This document shows, in pieces, positions 1-14,000 of a stretch of DNA of 64,000 nt (its first letter is position 1; every line of letters starts with the position of its first letter). The notes under the pieces are model-generated. The model saw only the letters and a program-made list of their open reading frames with translations, made no database searches and had not been told where the DNA came from. Made by a program: the position numbers and the translations under genes. Source of the DNA: Hyphochytrium catenoides (lineage: Eukaryota > Sar > Hyphochytriomycetes > Hyphochytriales > Hyphochytriaceae); the NCBI GenBank assembly GCA_900088475.1, contig FLMG01000265.1, positions 142,063 through 206,062 on the forward strand, in the 5' to 3' direction.

Positions 1-409
1 CGAAGTCAGAAGTGCATCAAGAAGGAGAGTGCTCTGACCAAATGATAATGTTTGCTGTGCTGTAAACGTGCGTTGTCAGAGCAGCCTCAACTCGTGAATT
101 TGCTGCGCGACTCAAAGCCGATATAAATTAGTTGGTCGACTAAATATGCTTCAGCAGTCATTGTATGGCGCATCGTGATGGAACTCTAAGGGGTATGTGT
201 GCAGTCGTACGGTTGTTCGCTAATTGATCTAAGGTCATCTCTGTGCTTATGACACTGTGCATTACATAGGTGATATTACCTGCTATAATCGCATACGAGC
301 CTCGTCCCTTCTAAGCCCTGGCATTTGGCATATACAGACTACTTAGCTCACCCCGAGACACAAGAACTTGATGGAACCACCCCCCAGCGACGTATATCAC
401 CAAATTGGA
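1..409. other. 3' flank of the HERC1-like gene
   Basis: No open frame of useful length or known family is visible here. The minus-strand giant gene ends just to the right, so this stretch probably holds its 3' UTR and terminator. I see no RNA gene. Confidence 0.5.
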
Positions 410-2000
410 TTAGGTTTGCTGATCTAAGAAGCTAAGGAGCCTGGAGCACATGACCCGAAGTTCGTGGATATCAGGAATCGCGAGATGATAAATGGATCTG
501 ACTAATGAAGGAATTGGGTTCAGCGACGATGTGCTTCGTTTTTCCAACAATGAAGCTGAGATTTACCTTTGCTGATATCCACATTTAGGAGCAAAATGCT
601 CTCGTGACTATTCCCCTGTTGTAAGTAGATGTGAAGTTGGGGTGCTGCGTTGATTACGCTATGACCCAAACGGTGCATCAAACGTCGCCGATCCTCTAAT
701 GAGAGAAGGTGAACAGCCATCCAAAAGCAGTTGGTTGCTGGTGCTTGCTTAAGCGTATGCGAGTCATATGCCGCCTTTTCCTGAGGGAAGAGGGGGCATT
801 GATTAGACTCCTTTTCACCTGAAGCAACATCTAAGCCTACCATCAGCAGCCGACTGTTAAAAGGTGGCGGACCGCACACAACGTCTCGCAGCTCCACTGC
901 AGAGTAAAGCCGAAGAATATTCTCAGGTATGATACTGGTTAAACCCTCTCTTATCCACTGGGCCTGCTGCGCACCGTATTCATAGCATCGCCGCTGCATT
1001 GCAGCCGCGAGCTCCTTCTTGTTGGCCCAACTAGATGCATATACGCAGTCTGAGCAAGTTGTATGAAGGTCGTAATAATGACAAAGCGAGCGCAGAGGAA
1101 GCGCCAAATAGGACCGGAAGAGGATTAGAACAGAAAGCCACCATCATTACCAACATCGAACGAAGTGAGAGCAGATACCAAGAGAGGACCCTCTTACTTG
1201 ATTCGCGTCCCTTCAGAGTATGCACCTTCCGCCAAGACGTTGGGTTTCAGGGGGTCTACCAAGTCTTCGGTTATAAATTCTTCAAAGACATTTGGGCTTA
1301 TACCCCTACGGTCCACCTCCTCGAGGCCTTTTATTACTTCATACGCAGTCATGTCCACCTCCTGTAGGTCATTGATTTCGATGCTCTCCTGTGCCTGAGG
1401 AAAGCAACGGCAATGAGACTATCAGGACATACAGTCTATGTCCTAGACATTGCGAGATGAGGCGCTTACCAGCTGTCTCCAGAAAAGTTTTGGCATATGC
1501 AGCGGTAGTAGGACTCTTGTTCGTATAGCCATTCCAAGAATAAGTCCAAAGGTGTTAAAGAGTTTTCGATGTCTCTGGTTTGACAGTCTCCCATCCAAAG
1601 TATGACGTGAAACCTCTGGCGAAAGATCAAGGCCACGCTGAGCATTTGCAGAAAGAGCGAAAACTGATACCGGGGGCCCGAAGAGGTCTTGAACTGCCAG
1701 AACGATGGCTTCCTTATAGGTCTGAATAATGGCGATACAATGTTAGGTTAGATAGGAAGAAGTTGATGCCACTGCAGTACAGAACATTCAAGGTAGGACC
1801 ACCTCACAAATAGCATTAGTGGTGGAAATGGAAGGGCTGAGGAGTGGTACGGGGAACAAGCGTGAGGGAACAAACTTACCAAGGATTTGTCTTCACTCGG
1901 TTCCCTGCTGAAGACGACATCAAACGCTCTCTGTTGAATAGAGCTGAATGAAAGACTTTTCCTGGACACAAAATGGCATCGTAGTGCCGCAGGATCCAAC
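410..2000 (-). other. HECT domain exons of the HERC1-like gene
   Basis: Exons read from right to left. One near 1940 has FSSIQQRAFDVVFSREPSED. One near 1570-1470 has FGLILGMAIRTRVLLPLHMP followed by KLFWRQL, a classic HECT N-lobe signature. One near 1400-1200 has INDLQEVDMTAYEVIKGLEEVD. The next, near 1100-560, has REGLTSIIPENILRLYSAVE then DVVCGPPPF, and CFWMAVHLLSLEDRRRLMHR. The last exon is spliced from the donor at about 556 to the acceptor near 502 and reads VRSIYHLAIPDIHELRVMCS before the stop. It aligns with the HERC LxLPPYSSxxVM tail. The usual TC before FxxLxLP is RS here. See the finding on the catalytic Cys. Confidence 0.8.
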
Positions 2001-5000
2001 CCAGAGATCTGGACTTCAATCTAGATAATAGACTTTGGTGAGGTCCCCAGAACGCATATTCAGAACCCTGCAGCTAGTGCAGTAATCTCTATTTCATTAT
2101 ACAGACCGTACGTCTAAAGCTCCCATCTACTGTAGTGCACCATGTTCAGCTGTGGTACCCTCTACTGGTAATAAGGGAGGCACATCGTACCTGCTCAAAA
2201 ATGGAGGAGCCGCTAGGTGCAACGTGCTGTTCCTGCGCCGCGGGGTTAGGTGGTGGCCTTATGATTGAGACTCTCCTAGGCCCGTCCGTCTCCTCGCTGT
2301 CCTCATCTATAATCTTCACTGCGGTGGCAGTATGTTCGATAACCTCAGCTGGATGGGCCAAGAAAACGTTAGTGAAGCTCGAACTTACTGCATGGCACGA
2401 CTGCAAATACTCTCCCGACACAGCTAACGTCTTTAATCCTACGTTGAGAGCCTCTATAACTTATTCACTCCTCGGTCGTGATCCATCTACATGATAGTCT
2501 CACACTTGGTGCTGAATCTTTTCACTTATCCTCCACCTTACCTAATATGGCATCCTTCACTCCCTTATAAAGCAGGTGCTGCACAGAGGAGAGCCAGTTC
2601 GTCTCTACTTCTTCCTCCTCCCTACGGCTGGGGGACGCGGAGAGAATACTGGGGAGACAGCGCTCTACTAGATCATTCACCTTTCTAAACAAGCGAGAAA
2701 GGTTGAGAAAGATGTTAGACTCAGTGTAATAGCAGTGGGCGTTTTATCTACGAGAGCGAGTAGTTGGGTTGCTATCAAACCCTAAACTCCACAAAGATAC
2801 AATTTCGGAGGCAAAGAAGGCCTTATGGACGATGTGTGCGGCTCATTGTAAATGTAGTTCTAGAACCCGACAACCACTATTTGATAAGAATAGGAATTTT
2901 CGAGATATAATTCTCCAGTCAGTTCTACCTGATGATGGCCATTCTTGCTTCTAATAGACTCTGGGTCAAGCTCGCGAGGTTGTCATAATCTTGGACAGCT
3001 TCCTTTATGTCATTCCAAAGGATTTGAAAAGGAGAGGTACCTTTTGCCCCGCTGGATTCGTTTATGATGGACAAAAGAGTGTAGTCGTTGCGTGGCTCCC
3101 ACACTACAGTTAGGCAGGATGTCAGCTGCTGCAATGTCTTCCTAACAGGACAACTACGCTATTCTTCGCCCAACAAAGCGTTCCAAAAATACGTATCCGG
3201 CATCCTTGCAATTAACCCTTCGGTGGTATTCCTGCCGTTTTTTAACTTCTGACGCAGAGTACCCCGCCCTCGCCCCCAAATATTCCCTGGAGCTCATAGT
3301 TCCCAATATTTGCCATTACATCTTGTCCAGACATGGGTGTCGTATCGATCCTTACCACAGACATCCGTTCTGAATGCCTCCCAGGTGGAGTCTGGGAGAT
3401 CTGTTTGGTAACCTGAGTGAAAGTCCCTGTATGCCTGCCCTCGATTGATATAAACGTCTTCACTATCACGGGTTGCCTCCACCAATTTGATGCATTGACT
3501 GTACGACCACGGCTGCAAAACTGCGACACAAAAATGATTAGTGTGATCTGGACCTTAACAGCCATTCTTACAAGGGATTGAGGCTGTAGGCAGGCAAAAG
3601 CCTTGAAACATTTAGAACTAGGTAGCTTGTAAGGAGGAGGGTCAATAAGGCGTTTTGGGGAGAGTAGATTGAAACGACAGGTACGTCCTGTGGAGCCGGA
3701 ATGGATGGCTACCAGCTCTATCATCGTTCTTCAGTACCCAAACAGAGCCGTCTGCAACTCCTAATACAACGGCCGTGGAGGATCCGGTGATTATGGTGTC
3801 CGAAGGAAAGAGCTGACTCCTACTACAGGCCAAAGGGCACGTGGAGACATCCAAGTATTCCCCTATGGAGTACGTCATGTCAGTGAATGTCGCTTTAAAC
3901 TCCTGTTTGAAGCAATCATGCTTGCCTCCGGAACACATTCGGTGTCTGTCTAGATAGCCCTTGCGCCACAGGTTAAACGAGGTAAAAGTGCTCGCAATGA
4001 AATCTTGCGGAGGAGGACGTTGAGCCTCGTACTGACGAGTAAAGCGCCGTAAAAGCGAGAGCTCCCGAATTCTCTGTCCTATATCAAATGCCAGGTTAAA
4101 GAGAGGACCTATATATATGGAATTCGACTATGAAGTTGGAACGGAGACGGCGTGTTTTTGCACGACTGACCACAGTGAATAGGTAGCGCCGCAGAAAGGT
4201 GAAAAAGCACAAGTCGAAGGTCAAGGATCAGCCAAAACTCAACCAAATGGTAAGTGTAGTACATCCGAGGACCTGCGCTCGCGCTTTCAGCGCAACAGTC
4301 TTCCCTAGAACTGCTGCTCGGGTTCAGTGTAAGCTCATCATCCTGTGTGTAGCGTGAGATATGCAGGAAAATCCTATACGCAAAAACGTTTCCGTTTCCC
4401 ACAACCCCTCACCGCCCAGTTCTCTCGCGTACTGTCTGCCCCTGAAATTCGTAACGTTGCCCGCCAACCCCATGTGTTACCTTGTTATAAATAGAAAATG
4501 CTGCATAGAGTGGCCTATCATTAGGCAGATCTTCAACTGCTACACCTTGATCCACCCCATTTATAAAGAATCGTAGAGTCCCACGTGTCATATCCAGAAG
4601 CACCCGAATTCGGTCCCCTTCCTTGAATAGGTCCCCATACGTTCGAAGCTTGAGGGAGAGCAGCAAGCATTGACGTCAGGATGGTCATATAAAGTGCCCA
4701 GCAAGAGGTTGATCGTCCTTTATAGCGTGATGCTAAATGCCCCAGAGTTACAATTCTGAGCTAACACAATATGGAGTCTCTCGAGCTCGCCTTAGAGAGA
4801 TTTTGAAAAGTGATAGCCTTGACTAGTATCAAGTGGCCTTATGCAGGTTGTTGGAAGATCAGGAAGGCTTACCTTGGTCTTATTATGCCAAACTGCTCTG
4901 TTAGCCAAAAAGCCCCAGCCATACTGATCGCTCCCAATATAGTTCTCGAGGCTTGCTTCTGCGGTAGCTACTCCTAGAAAGATATTCTTGCTAGCGCATT

Positions 5001-8000
5001 TCATCACAGAAACCTCCCAAGAATGGGAACCAGATGTGAAGGGGACCGAAGTGCGTACAGCGTTCCACTTCTTGTTTGCCATGTTTGTGATAGTGAGGGA
5101 GTCGTCGGAAAGTAGAAGGTTCGGACCCATATAATCCTTGTCGAAGATTACTGCGGCCTATTGAAGACATAAGAGTGACGACGGGAGTCCGAACGAGTCA
5201 AGGATCTTTGACAAATAATTAGGGACCAAGACGTTGTTGATAGAAGGGAGCATAGGACCAAACCTCGAACAGTAAACAAGAAGTCTTAGATCTATTTGCG
5301 GATTTCGGAAAAAAGAGGCGGTGAACGCAAAGAAAAGGGTTGTAGCCAAAGCAGCAGTATTATATCAGACGCTCTAGCCTCCGCATATCCAATGTCACCT
5401 CTGGCAAGGTACTAAACCGTAATCGCGGTAAGTTTTCGGGGAACTCTTCTTGGTCCAAGTCCCTGCACCATCATAAAAAATGAGTTTCTATTTGCAGCAG
5501 AAGAGGAAATTCAGAATATCCGAAACCCATCGTAGAGAGGTGTTAAGCCCACACCGCCCTTTCCCTCTTTCCTTAAGTACTGCTGACACTACCCTCACTA
5601 ACCTCATACCTCGTGGAGGCTGCAAGCTGATAGGTGGTATCTGGCTTTAGTTCTGAGAGGTCCAACACCCGGGATTCCGAGAGAGCCTGTCCGACTCTCT
5701 GCCACTATTAACGGAAGAAACGATTAGTGTTGACAGAGTATACAATGGACCGCATAGATGGAAGGGATACGGACAACTTTTATGTCAGGCAGGTCCAGTG
5801 TCCTTGAGGAACTCTAAACAAGCAGATACAGAACAATGGGAGGGCTTGGTCAACTCTTAGCTAGAGGAGTAGAGGAGGAACAAATGCGGGTGAGAGAGGA
5901 GCTTTCTGATACCTCAACCTTCTGTTGAACATCCAAGGAGACAAAGGGTACAGGGCGGAGCCAGAACCGGAGGGACGTATGGTCTTGTTCGCTAGTCTCC
6001 CAAGCGATTGAGATCATGGCGCTTTTTGACGTGACATTAATCAAGGTGAAATGGAAGGCTAAGGGGTCGCGAGGAAGCAAATTAGCACCGACACAAGAGG
6101 ATAGGAGACAAATCGGCGACTTACGTTGAATTGAAGCAGGTTCTTGATCCTGTTCCGTCTGAAATATCTGGGATGCTTCATAGCAGCTACAGAGAAGCCT
6201 AGCGATGGACTTTGAGGGGGGTCGTTAGGTGTCCACGTTGTTAGCCTCTCCACTCTTTCGTTCTAAGGGTGTACTTATTATTGACCATAGAACTTTCCGG
6301 TTCTGTTGGCTCTACCCTGTTCCTTGGGTGATTTGCGATTTCTTTTGTGAATAATGGAGCCAAAGTACGCTTCCTGCCACGCCCCTTTCATACAAAGTGC
6401 TTCCTCAAGTCTACTCTCTCACCTGAAGGTACGGAGAATACAAGTATCTCCTGCCTTTCTCAGAATTCATTCTTGCCCGGTAAAGGGATAAGAGGCAAGT
6501 AGGATGCACCATTTTCAAATAAGAGAGTACTTGCTTTGGATCTGCTTTTTTGAAACAGAGATTGACATGGAATAGGACGAGAGTATATGAGAAAAACCTC
6601 ACAAGAAAGAGGCGCCATACAAGATGACACAAAGCTAGGCGAGTAATCAAGCGATATGTGGGAACGCCAAGCGAGTTATGCTCCCAAGGTAATCAGAATA
6701 GCGACACTACTTTGCTAATAAGTAATAGAGTGATGGTATGAGCATATCTCCCGCGTCAAGTGCTGTCTGAACAAAACGCTTACCTCTCGTCCTTGTCACG
6801 GAATCAAGCGCTGCACAGAGGATGCGAAGAATAATCGTCCTTTTAAGGATGTCTTGGATCCGCAGAGCGCGAACTAGAGCTTGGAAAACGGACAACATTG
6901 AAGCATGGAAGGAACGTGCCACCTGCTTGCAAGCATCCCCCTGGTCAATTTTAGCGACTGGAGACTTCCGGTTCCTATCGTCTAGAACTATTTGCAGCTT
7001 CTCCAACGCAAACGTTTTAGAGTTCTCGTGGCCGCTTTCGTCTTTTTCTGCTTGGAGCTGGTCGAGAACCACATAGAGTTCAGCATCCTTGATTAACTGG
7101 ATGATCCAGGCACAATACTCTAGAAGGGTTCCGTGCGACGATTCCATGTTTTCCTTGGCCCCCAAGAGACCCTTCTGGCTATCTCCTGGGGCAAACAGGC
7201 TGTACGACATCAGACACTTATGGCTAGGGAAGATTCAGTGAGGGCTTCGAAAAGTGGATAACACCTTTGACCCTTGGCTGCCCGTATCAAGCAAGGGCCA
7301 ACCGGGCACAGGGAGTGTCTTGTGTATCACAAAAAGATTATGATCCCACCTGGATGTAGCCATTTGCTCTCCTACATTCTCCAGCGCCGCCGAGACGAAG
7401 GAGACAGAGTCTTGGTGTACGGAGTGTAGCTCATCATCTAAAGCTGCTTCTTGTGTCAGGAGCTCTTTTAAAAGTACTTGTAATGACTTTATGTCAGTGT
7501 GGCTCTTAGAACTTCTACCGGGAGATAACATGGGATATTGTAAATGGGGGAAGTCGTTGTCTTGTAGTACGTGGGATCTCCATATTCCTCGGGCTAATGT
7601 CCGGAGGCCGGGGTCCGACTGAGTGACCTCCATACTTATGTAAGATAGAATTTGCGCTCTGTGGACAACGTTGATCAGGTTAATGACAGAGGCAAGAAAC
7701 ACTAAACTCGCCGGAAGGTAGGCAATAAGTCCAAAGCCGCCTTAACAACACAGGATCACGGTACTTTGGATGAGCTGATAGTTTTAGGAGACTGAGAGGG
7801 GTCCATGAGAACAAACCTATTTAGCGGTGAAACAAAAAACTCTATTGCCTTGTTTCGAACAGGGCATTCCGTCTCCGGATGAGCTTCGTTAGTCTCCGCG
7901 TGATAGGAGAGAACATAGAGGAGGGTCCTCGAGTACTTGACTGATAACGCGGCCTCTACCAGCACCGTAAGAAGCCAAAACTCGTCTCCCTTACTATCAG

Positions 8001-11000
8001 CTAGGCAGGAGAGGATTGGCTGGAGATATGGGAACGCTATCTCTCTAGCGCTCGGGGTCATTTCAGCACCAAGACCCATACTACTGATGGAAATCTCGTC
8101 TGTGCAGTCGATAACACGGCGCGTGGTCCTAAAATAGAACTCCTTGACCTCTTCCTGTTGAACGAGGAAGTTAGAGCAGAGCAAGGAGAAAAGAAATCTA
8201 ATACATACCTCTTGGCGTTCGGAATTCCTCGACATGAGCAGTCCTATGTCAAGTGGGATGAAATGGAAGGAGTTGTAAACATTAGAATCTTATTCACTGA
8301 GTCAGGTATAGAGACAACCAGGAGCCTTAGCGAAGTAAGCATGGTAAACACAAAGAGCTGATCAAGCGGAATTGACACAACCCACCGCAGAATCCACCAT
8401 GGCCGCTCCTCGAAAGCAAATGGTCATCAGACTCCTCGCCACCGCTATTTTCAGTCTCAGCTTCCGCACTATAACCCTGTTCCTCCAGAGCGTTCCTCGG
8501 CTCGTTCAGCTTCTCAGGGGAGTTTAAAGTGGCGCCGAGCGGAGACAGTTCGGATGAGGAAATTGTCGGAGGAGTAAGCGAGGGAGGATGTCCATATATT
8601 GCTAGTGGAAGGTTTTCCGCAGGGAACGAGGGGCTGGAGGGGACTGCAGGCTGACAAACAGAGTCATCTCCGTCCTCTCCCTCCGATCTCGTCTGCAGTA
8701 AGTTTCCCGAGATGTTTTCTGTAAGGCGCTCTCGGTCCGTCCTCTTTTCGACTTGGACGCTCTTGTAAATCTCCGGCACCGACACGACGACAGGTGTTTG
8801 ACTACTACCAATTCTTGAGGCCTCCACGACTCCCACTAGTTCTCTTTTCTGTGTGGAGGAGAGACACCGAAAAGGCCGTTCGCCTGTATTAAGAATGAGG
8901 GCCTGGCCTCGATTCAGTGACAAGGCTGGAAGGAAGCAAATGGGAGAAGTCGAGGACGGTGGAGATACGATGTATCCCAAGCCCAAATCTTCTCCGTTGA
9001 TAAGCCACCGAATTTCTAGCATCCTCAAATCCAGCACGCAGCTGGGAGAATGACGTTAGGGAAGCTGAATTCAAATACACAGGCTAAAGACTGAAATCTT
9101 CTCACCCAACTATATCTCCGGTTCTCCATCTTTTCCCATAATCCTCACATGTACCTCCGGTCCACTTCTTGGTCCTGAAACCATCAAAAGACCAGCTGTT
9201 GGGAGTGTCCCCCACTCCTCGACCGTTAGTGGAGTCTACTTCCAGTCCAGCAACAGACCATCCAAGCTGCATTAGCCCATCACTGAGCAGCTCGGCCTCA
9301 TAATAGTAGCAAGTAGGATTCAGCGCTGCTGATGGAAGGTAAGGTCCCAAGCAGAGAAGGGAGGGGAACTCTGACAGCGCCTTGATATGACCATAAGGTG
9401 TGACCTACGTGACAATCAAGGCCATGGTGTTGGGATCCGTAAAATTAGGGTAAGCGTAAAGAAGAGACATTCAGGTAGGAGAGGAATGAGCAAAGCCCCA
9501 GCAAGTTAAGAGACCAAAGTACCCTCCAAAGGAGTGTAGGGTCCGCGGATTAGAGGTAGAGATGGCCGTTAAGGCTAAACGGAAGATAGCACATGATGGG
9601 CTAGAAGAGTAAGTAGAGGGACAGAGGCAAGTCGCTGACACACTGACATGAAGCTGTCCGGATATGATTCGCACAGAGAGCCTCGAATTGTCTCTTTGGT
9701 GTAATCGCAATCTGTCGCCATGGAAGCTTTGACTACGTCTCCAGAGATCAGATGATAAAATTTCTAACGCCTCAGTTGAGCAATCCGTCAGAAAGAGAGA
9801 ACAAAGGTTGTTTACGGAAGAGATCCTTGTGAGATAACTTAGATCGCCCTTGAAGAGATCTGCAGCCAAAGTTGAAATGTCTAGAGAGAGACGAAGTTAT
9901 GGCGAATCATAGTTAACGCACTGTCCTCGAGGTTCTCCCTTCCCACTAGAATAGCAAGTTCATCTGGCAGCCGAAGGGTATTGCTGTACCTCGCTAGGTC
10001 CCAACACGCCCCTTCTTTGAGAGGTAATACCTGTAACAGCAGTCTTGAGCAGGAGAGTCCCATAATCTCTTTCTAGTAGGGACTCTGCGTTCCGAGGGTT
10101 GGCGACAAAGAACGCCATTGCTCTCGTGATCCTGCTGCGGAGTCGCTCATAGATTACATACACTTCGTAAAGGTCTGAGAAGGGAAGGATCATGTTTCAG
10201 CGAGAGATGAGAGGCGAGTAGAGTCAGAGCTACTGCAAAGAGACGAGAATGATACAATTCAAAGATCGTGTGAAGAACGACGGGGAAGACAATAAGCTCA
10301 GCATTCCAATCACCCGCATTAAAAGAATAGGTTGGGCGAAATAAAAGAAATGGAAGGACGAAGGCTCATAATTCTCCAATCTGTCCGCTTTTACCATCGA
10401 TCTTTTCTACCTCGCTAGGGGCAGAGGGATTATGAAGAATTACTTTACGGCCCAACGGGGTCCCAACAAAGGGGGCACCAACAATTCGACTCCAGGCCTC
10501 AAGCAAGCTTGGAGGGAGGCTAAGGTGATCACTGTGCAGAATGTCCTCCTCACTGTTTGGCAGGACGCAGAGTTGTTCTGACTTAAACTCCTTCAGTATT
10601 GGCCTATCAACAGAGACCCTTAAGAGATGAGAGGATGCCACTGAACGATGCGCGCAGGGAAGAGGCGGGAAAGACACGACGTAGCTCTTTGCACCACCCT
10701 GTGTGGTGGAAATAGCAGTGACGGTCCCCGACTCTCTCTCATCTCTGGTAACAACCCTTGTGCCGATGGTCAAGATGGGGTGAGGCCCGGATAAGACATA
10801 AAGTGGAAGAATACCGCTACAAACGGCTTTCAAGAAGGCTTCACTATGTAACTTGTCTGAGTCAAGAGTCTCCGTGCTCAATTTGAGCATAGCAGATGCA
10901 CAGTCTTCCATTCCGGAAGTGAAGGCCTATGAGAGGTTTTAGGGTTATTTCTTTTAGAGGCCCTCAGCTCAACTCTTCGGCACAACTACAATAGAAACAT

Positions 11001-14000
11001 TGCCTTCAGGATCAGAAGACAGATGATGATGATGAATAGTGTTGAAGCTTGTTATACAAGAAAAGAGGACGGAATGGGGTGAGAATCCAGGACGCGCGCG
11101 CGATAGAGCCTATGCAGCTTGCCTTCAATACACCAGGTATCCACTGCGGTGCTTGAAGCAGAGAACGAAAGAGCGCCAGAATTTCCTTGGCTACGATTTC
11201 ATCCATCCCTTCTTCATTTCGGCAGTCTTCTTCTTCAACAATGCCAGCAACCAGATGGACCTTACCTTCTAGGAGGAAGGCAGAGTTATCACGAAAGCAT
11301 TAGACCAACTCCATGTACCAAACGTCACCAAACAGCTAATGCCTAGGGAACCGGTAGCTTAAATAAGAAGTATGTGCAGGGCGATCAAAGACAAAAACAC
11401 TTTACTGAAGCCTGACATTGCACCTACCCTCTTGTCCACCGCACGTAGAGATGAGGGTCCTGAAAGGAGGAATAGGCTCTAAGCTGGTGGTATTCCTGCC
11501 GGGCCACAAAGCGTATGAGGAATTGAATTACGACTAAGATGGTCGCGTCTATGACAGGCTATGTAGAAAATAGGGAGCCAAGCTTGCGGGTACGTAGCCA
11601 ATATGCAGATCTCACCTCGAACTTGGCCGCCAAAGGGAGAGAAACAAAAACGAAAAAAACTCCATCAGCCCTTGTGCTCCCTTTCGCCCAACGTTAGCCA
11701 AAGAGCGGTCCCCTTTAGAGCTAATGGCTTCTTGATTCCCGGCAAGAGGATGCCGCACGGCGACAAGAGAGTCAGGTATCATCTGCATAAAACGATTTGA
11801 GCTCACATTACAGTAGCATATTATATGGTCTGATATAAGTCATGAAAGGGGGTACCTTCGGCAGAATAATCTTGAACAGCTGGATAATCTTCATTTGAGT
11901 ACTATAGCAAGAGGCACGTTATTGTGGGAAGATGCAGTCATGACTAGATCGTGGATAAATGGAGGCGTCGGAAGGATGATAAGAACATGGAATGACGGGA
12001 AGCAATTTAAGGGTAGACTTTTGGACCTTGGTTTGCAATAGGTGCTAAGATTCATGAGAAGAATGCTCCATTGTGGGGAACAAATGGATCTCCATCCACC
12101 CTTTGCTCTTGCAATTGTAAGAAGCATAGCCAGCATTTCATATAGAAGGATTTCTCCACATTTGAGTTGCCATAAGGACTCTTGAAGCCCACCAAAGGCA
12201 GACAATTGTAATACCTATCCCAAAGAGGAGTCGCGAGTGCATGTTTTATTGACCGTGAGCATTTGAGACGACAATGCTGAAGACGATATGAAAGAACGCA
12301 AGGACAATTGTAGACTTTACTGTGTCCTCACCTCAGCTTCAGAGAGACATCGTCTAAACAATATGACGTCGTCAATGCTGACAATGCCGCTCCGCGGCTG
12401 ACTTCCTGCATGCTTTAATAGCGGGTTGGGTCAATCTGGATTAATGCTACGGGCAGCACCCAAGAGGTAGTCCCGGGTCGACAACTGCTGCTCAGCACAA
12501 CACAAAGCGACCTCATCGCCAAACTCTCTCTCTTTCTGAGTGCTTCAAGGGTACTTACTCTTCGTGCTTATCGCTGTTTCCCTCACCAACTCTCAGCCCA
12601 AGGACTCATCTGTCTGGAACTTACCGTGTCATCCCCTCATCAACTCTCAACCCAAGGCCTCATCTGTATGCGACTTACCGAGCCACCTAAAGTAAATCCG
12701 TCACCTGGGATCCCTACACCAGTAACCGTGAACTGTAACGGATCCCCTCCTTTACCATCAGAATACAGTCGGGCGGTGCATTTGACACTTCTTTCAGACT
12801 CTCCTTCCGACACTAGGGCTGGACGCTCAACTGCACTAGTAGAAGGGACGGAGAGGGTAACAGCGATAGGAGTCCAGCATCCCACCGGTACCTCTCTGTT
12901 GACCCTCATCCGCTGGAAAAGCCGCCAAGCGACCGATAACAGAAGAGGTTAATGATGTGCGGAGGCCAGCTTGTCCAAAAAAATAAGTATATCAGGAGAG
13001 TTGGCAGAAGGTAGGTCAGAAAAAGTTCACGACGTAGGACCGTCAGAGTCAGTGTGATAGTTGGGAAGGCATAAAGACATATATTCGAATAGAACATAGG
13101 TTTGAGCGAACCTGTTCACGTTCTCCATCCTCATGAAGAGCCAAGCAAATTCTTGCCTTTGCGTCCTCCTTGAGTCTAAAGACCGAAAGCCGTAAGCAAA
13201 GTGAAGTGCTGATTGGTATCGAAAGTACGGTAACAGGGGCGCCGTCTTCCTCTTGTTCAGCTAGAGTGGCGGGGTCTGTAAGGCGCAGCCTGAGGTGCAT
13301 GACCACAGAAAACTCAAATTTTTCTTGGGTCCTGTTCAAAATGGCAAGCGAAAGCAAGATTAGGAAGTGGTTTATAAATGCCCAAAAGAGTAGTTGTTAG
13401 ATAATTCCGCGTTAGCGATTTTCAACCAGAACGGCGCAAGGACTGTCTTAGCTACCATTTTCGCGATTGGAACGTAGTATCGAGTGGTTTGAGGTTCTGA
13501 TCCCATTCCAGAGTTAGCGGATGGCCTAGCGCTAGCGCTAAGGCATCGCCGTCAAGAAATCCACGGAGGCCCCCAATTTGACTTGTTATGAGCATCCTTC
13601 GCTCCTATAATGAGATTTACAAGAACAATTTTCTAAGTAACAACTACAGTTTGATAGAGATGATTCCTTTTAGACCACTTCTGTGTAGAAATACAGTGCA
13701 GATAATTCGACGTTTTAGGACAAAAGGTTATCTGACATAGTCAATGATAGGGTGCTTGAAACTACAATGGTATCCGCTTACCCAGGCCTTGAATAGCTCT
13801 TCATAGAGAATACTGACGAACGACGGCGCTACAAAGTCCATGGCCTGTCAGACACCGCTCTTAGCAAGATAGTCACATAATCTTGCTCAAACGCAGCATA
13901 GCAGGACCAAGATACTCTACGATAGAGGATAGTATAAAGGCCAGTGTGGTTGAAAAACGCCAGCACTAAGCTCGAGGCCAACAGAGAATTGGTACTTTAA

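Noticed and set aside
13527-13540. Perfect 14-bp palindrome TAGCGCTAGCGCTA
   Set aside because: It lies within the HERC1-like gene, is short, and shows no flanking symmetry or repeat partner; probably chance.
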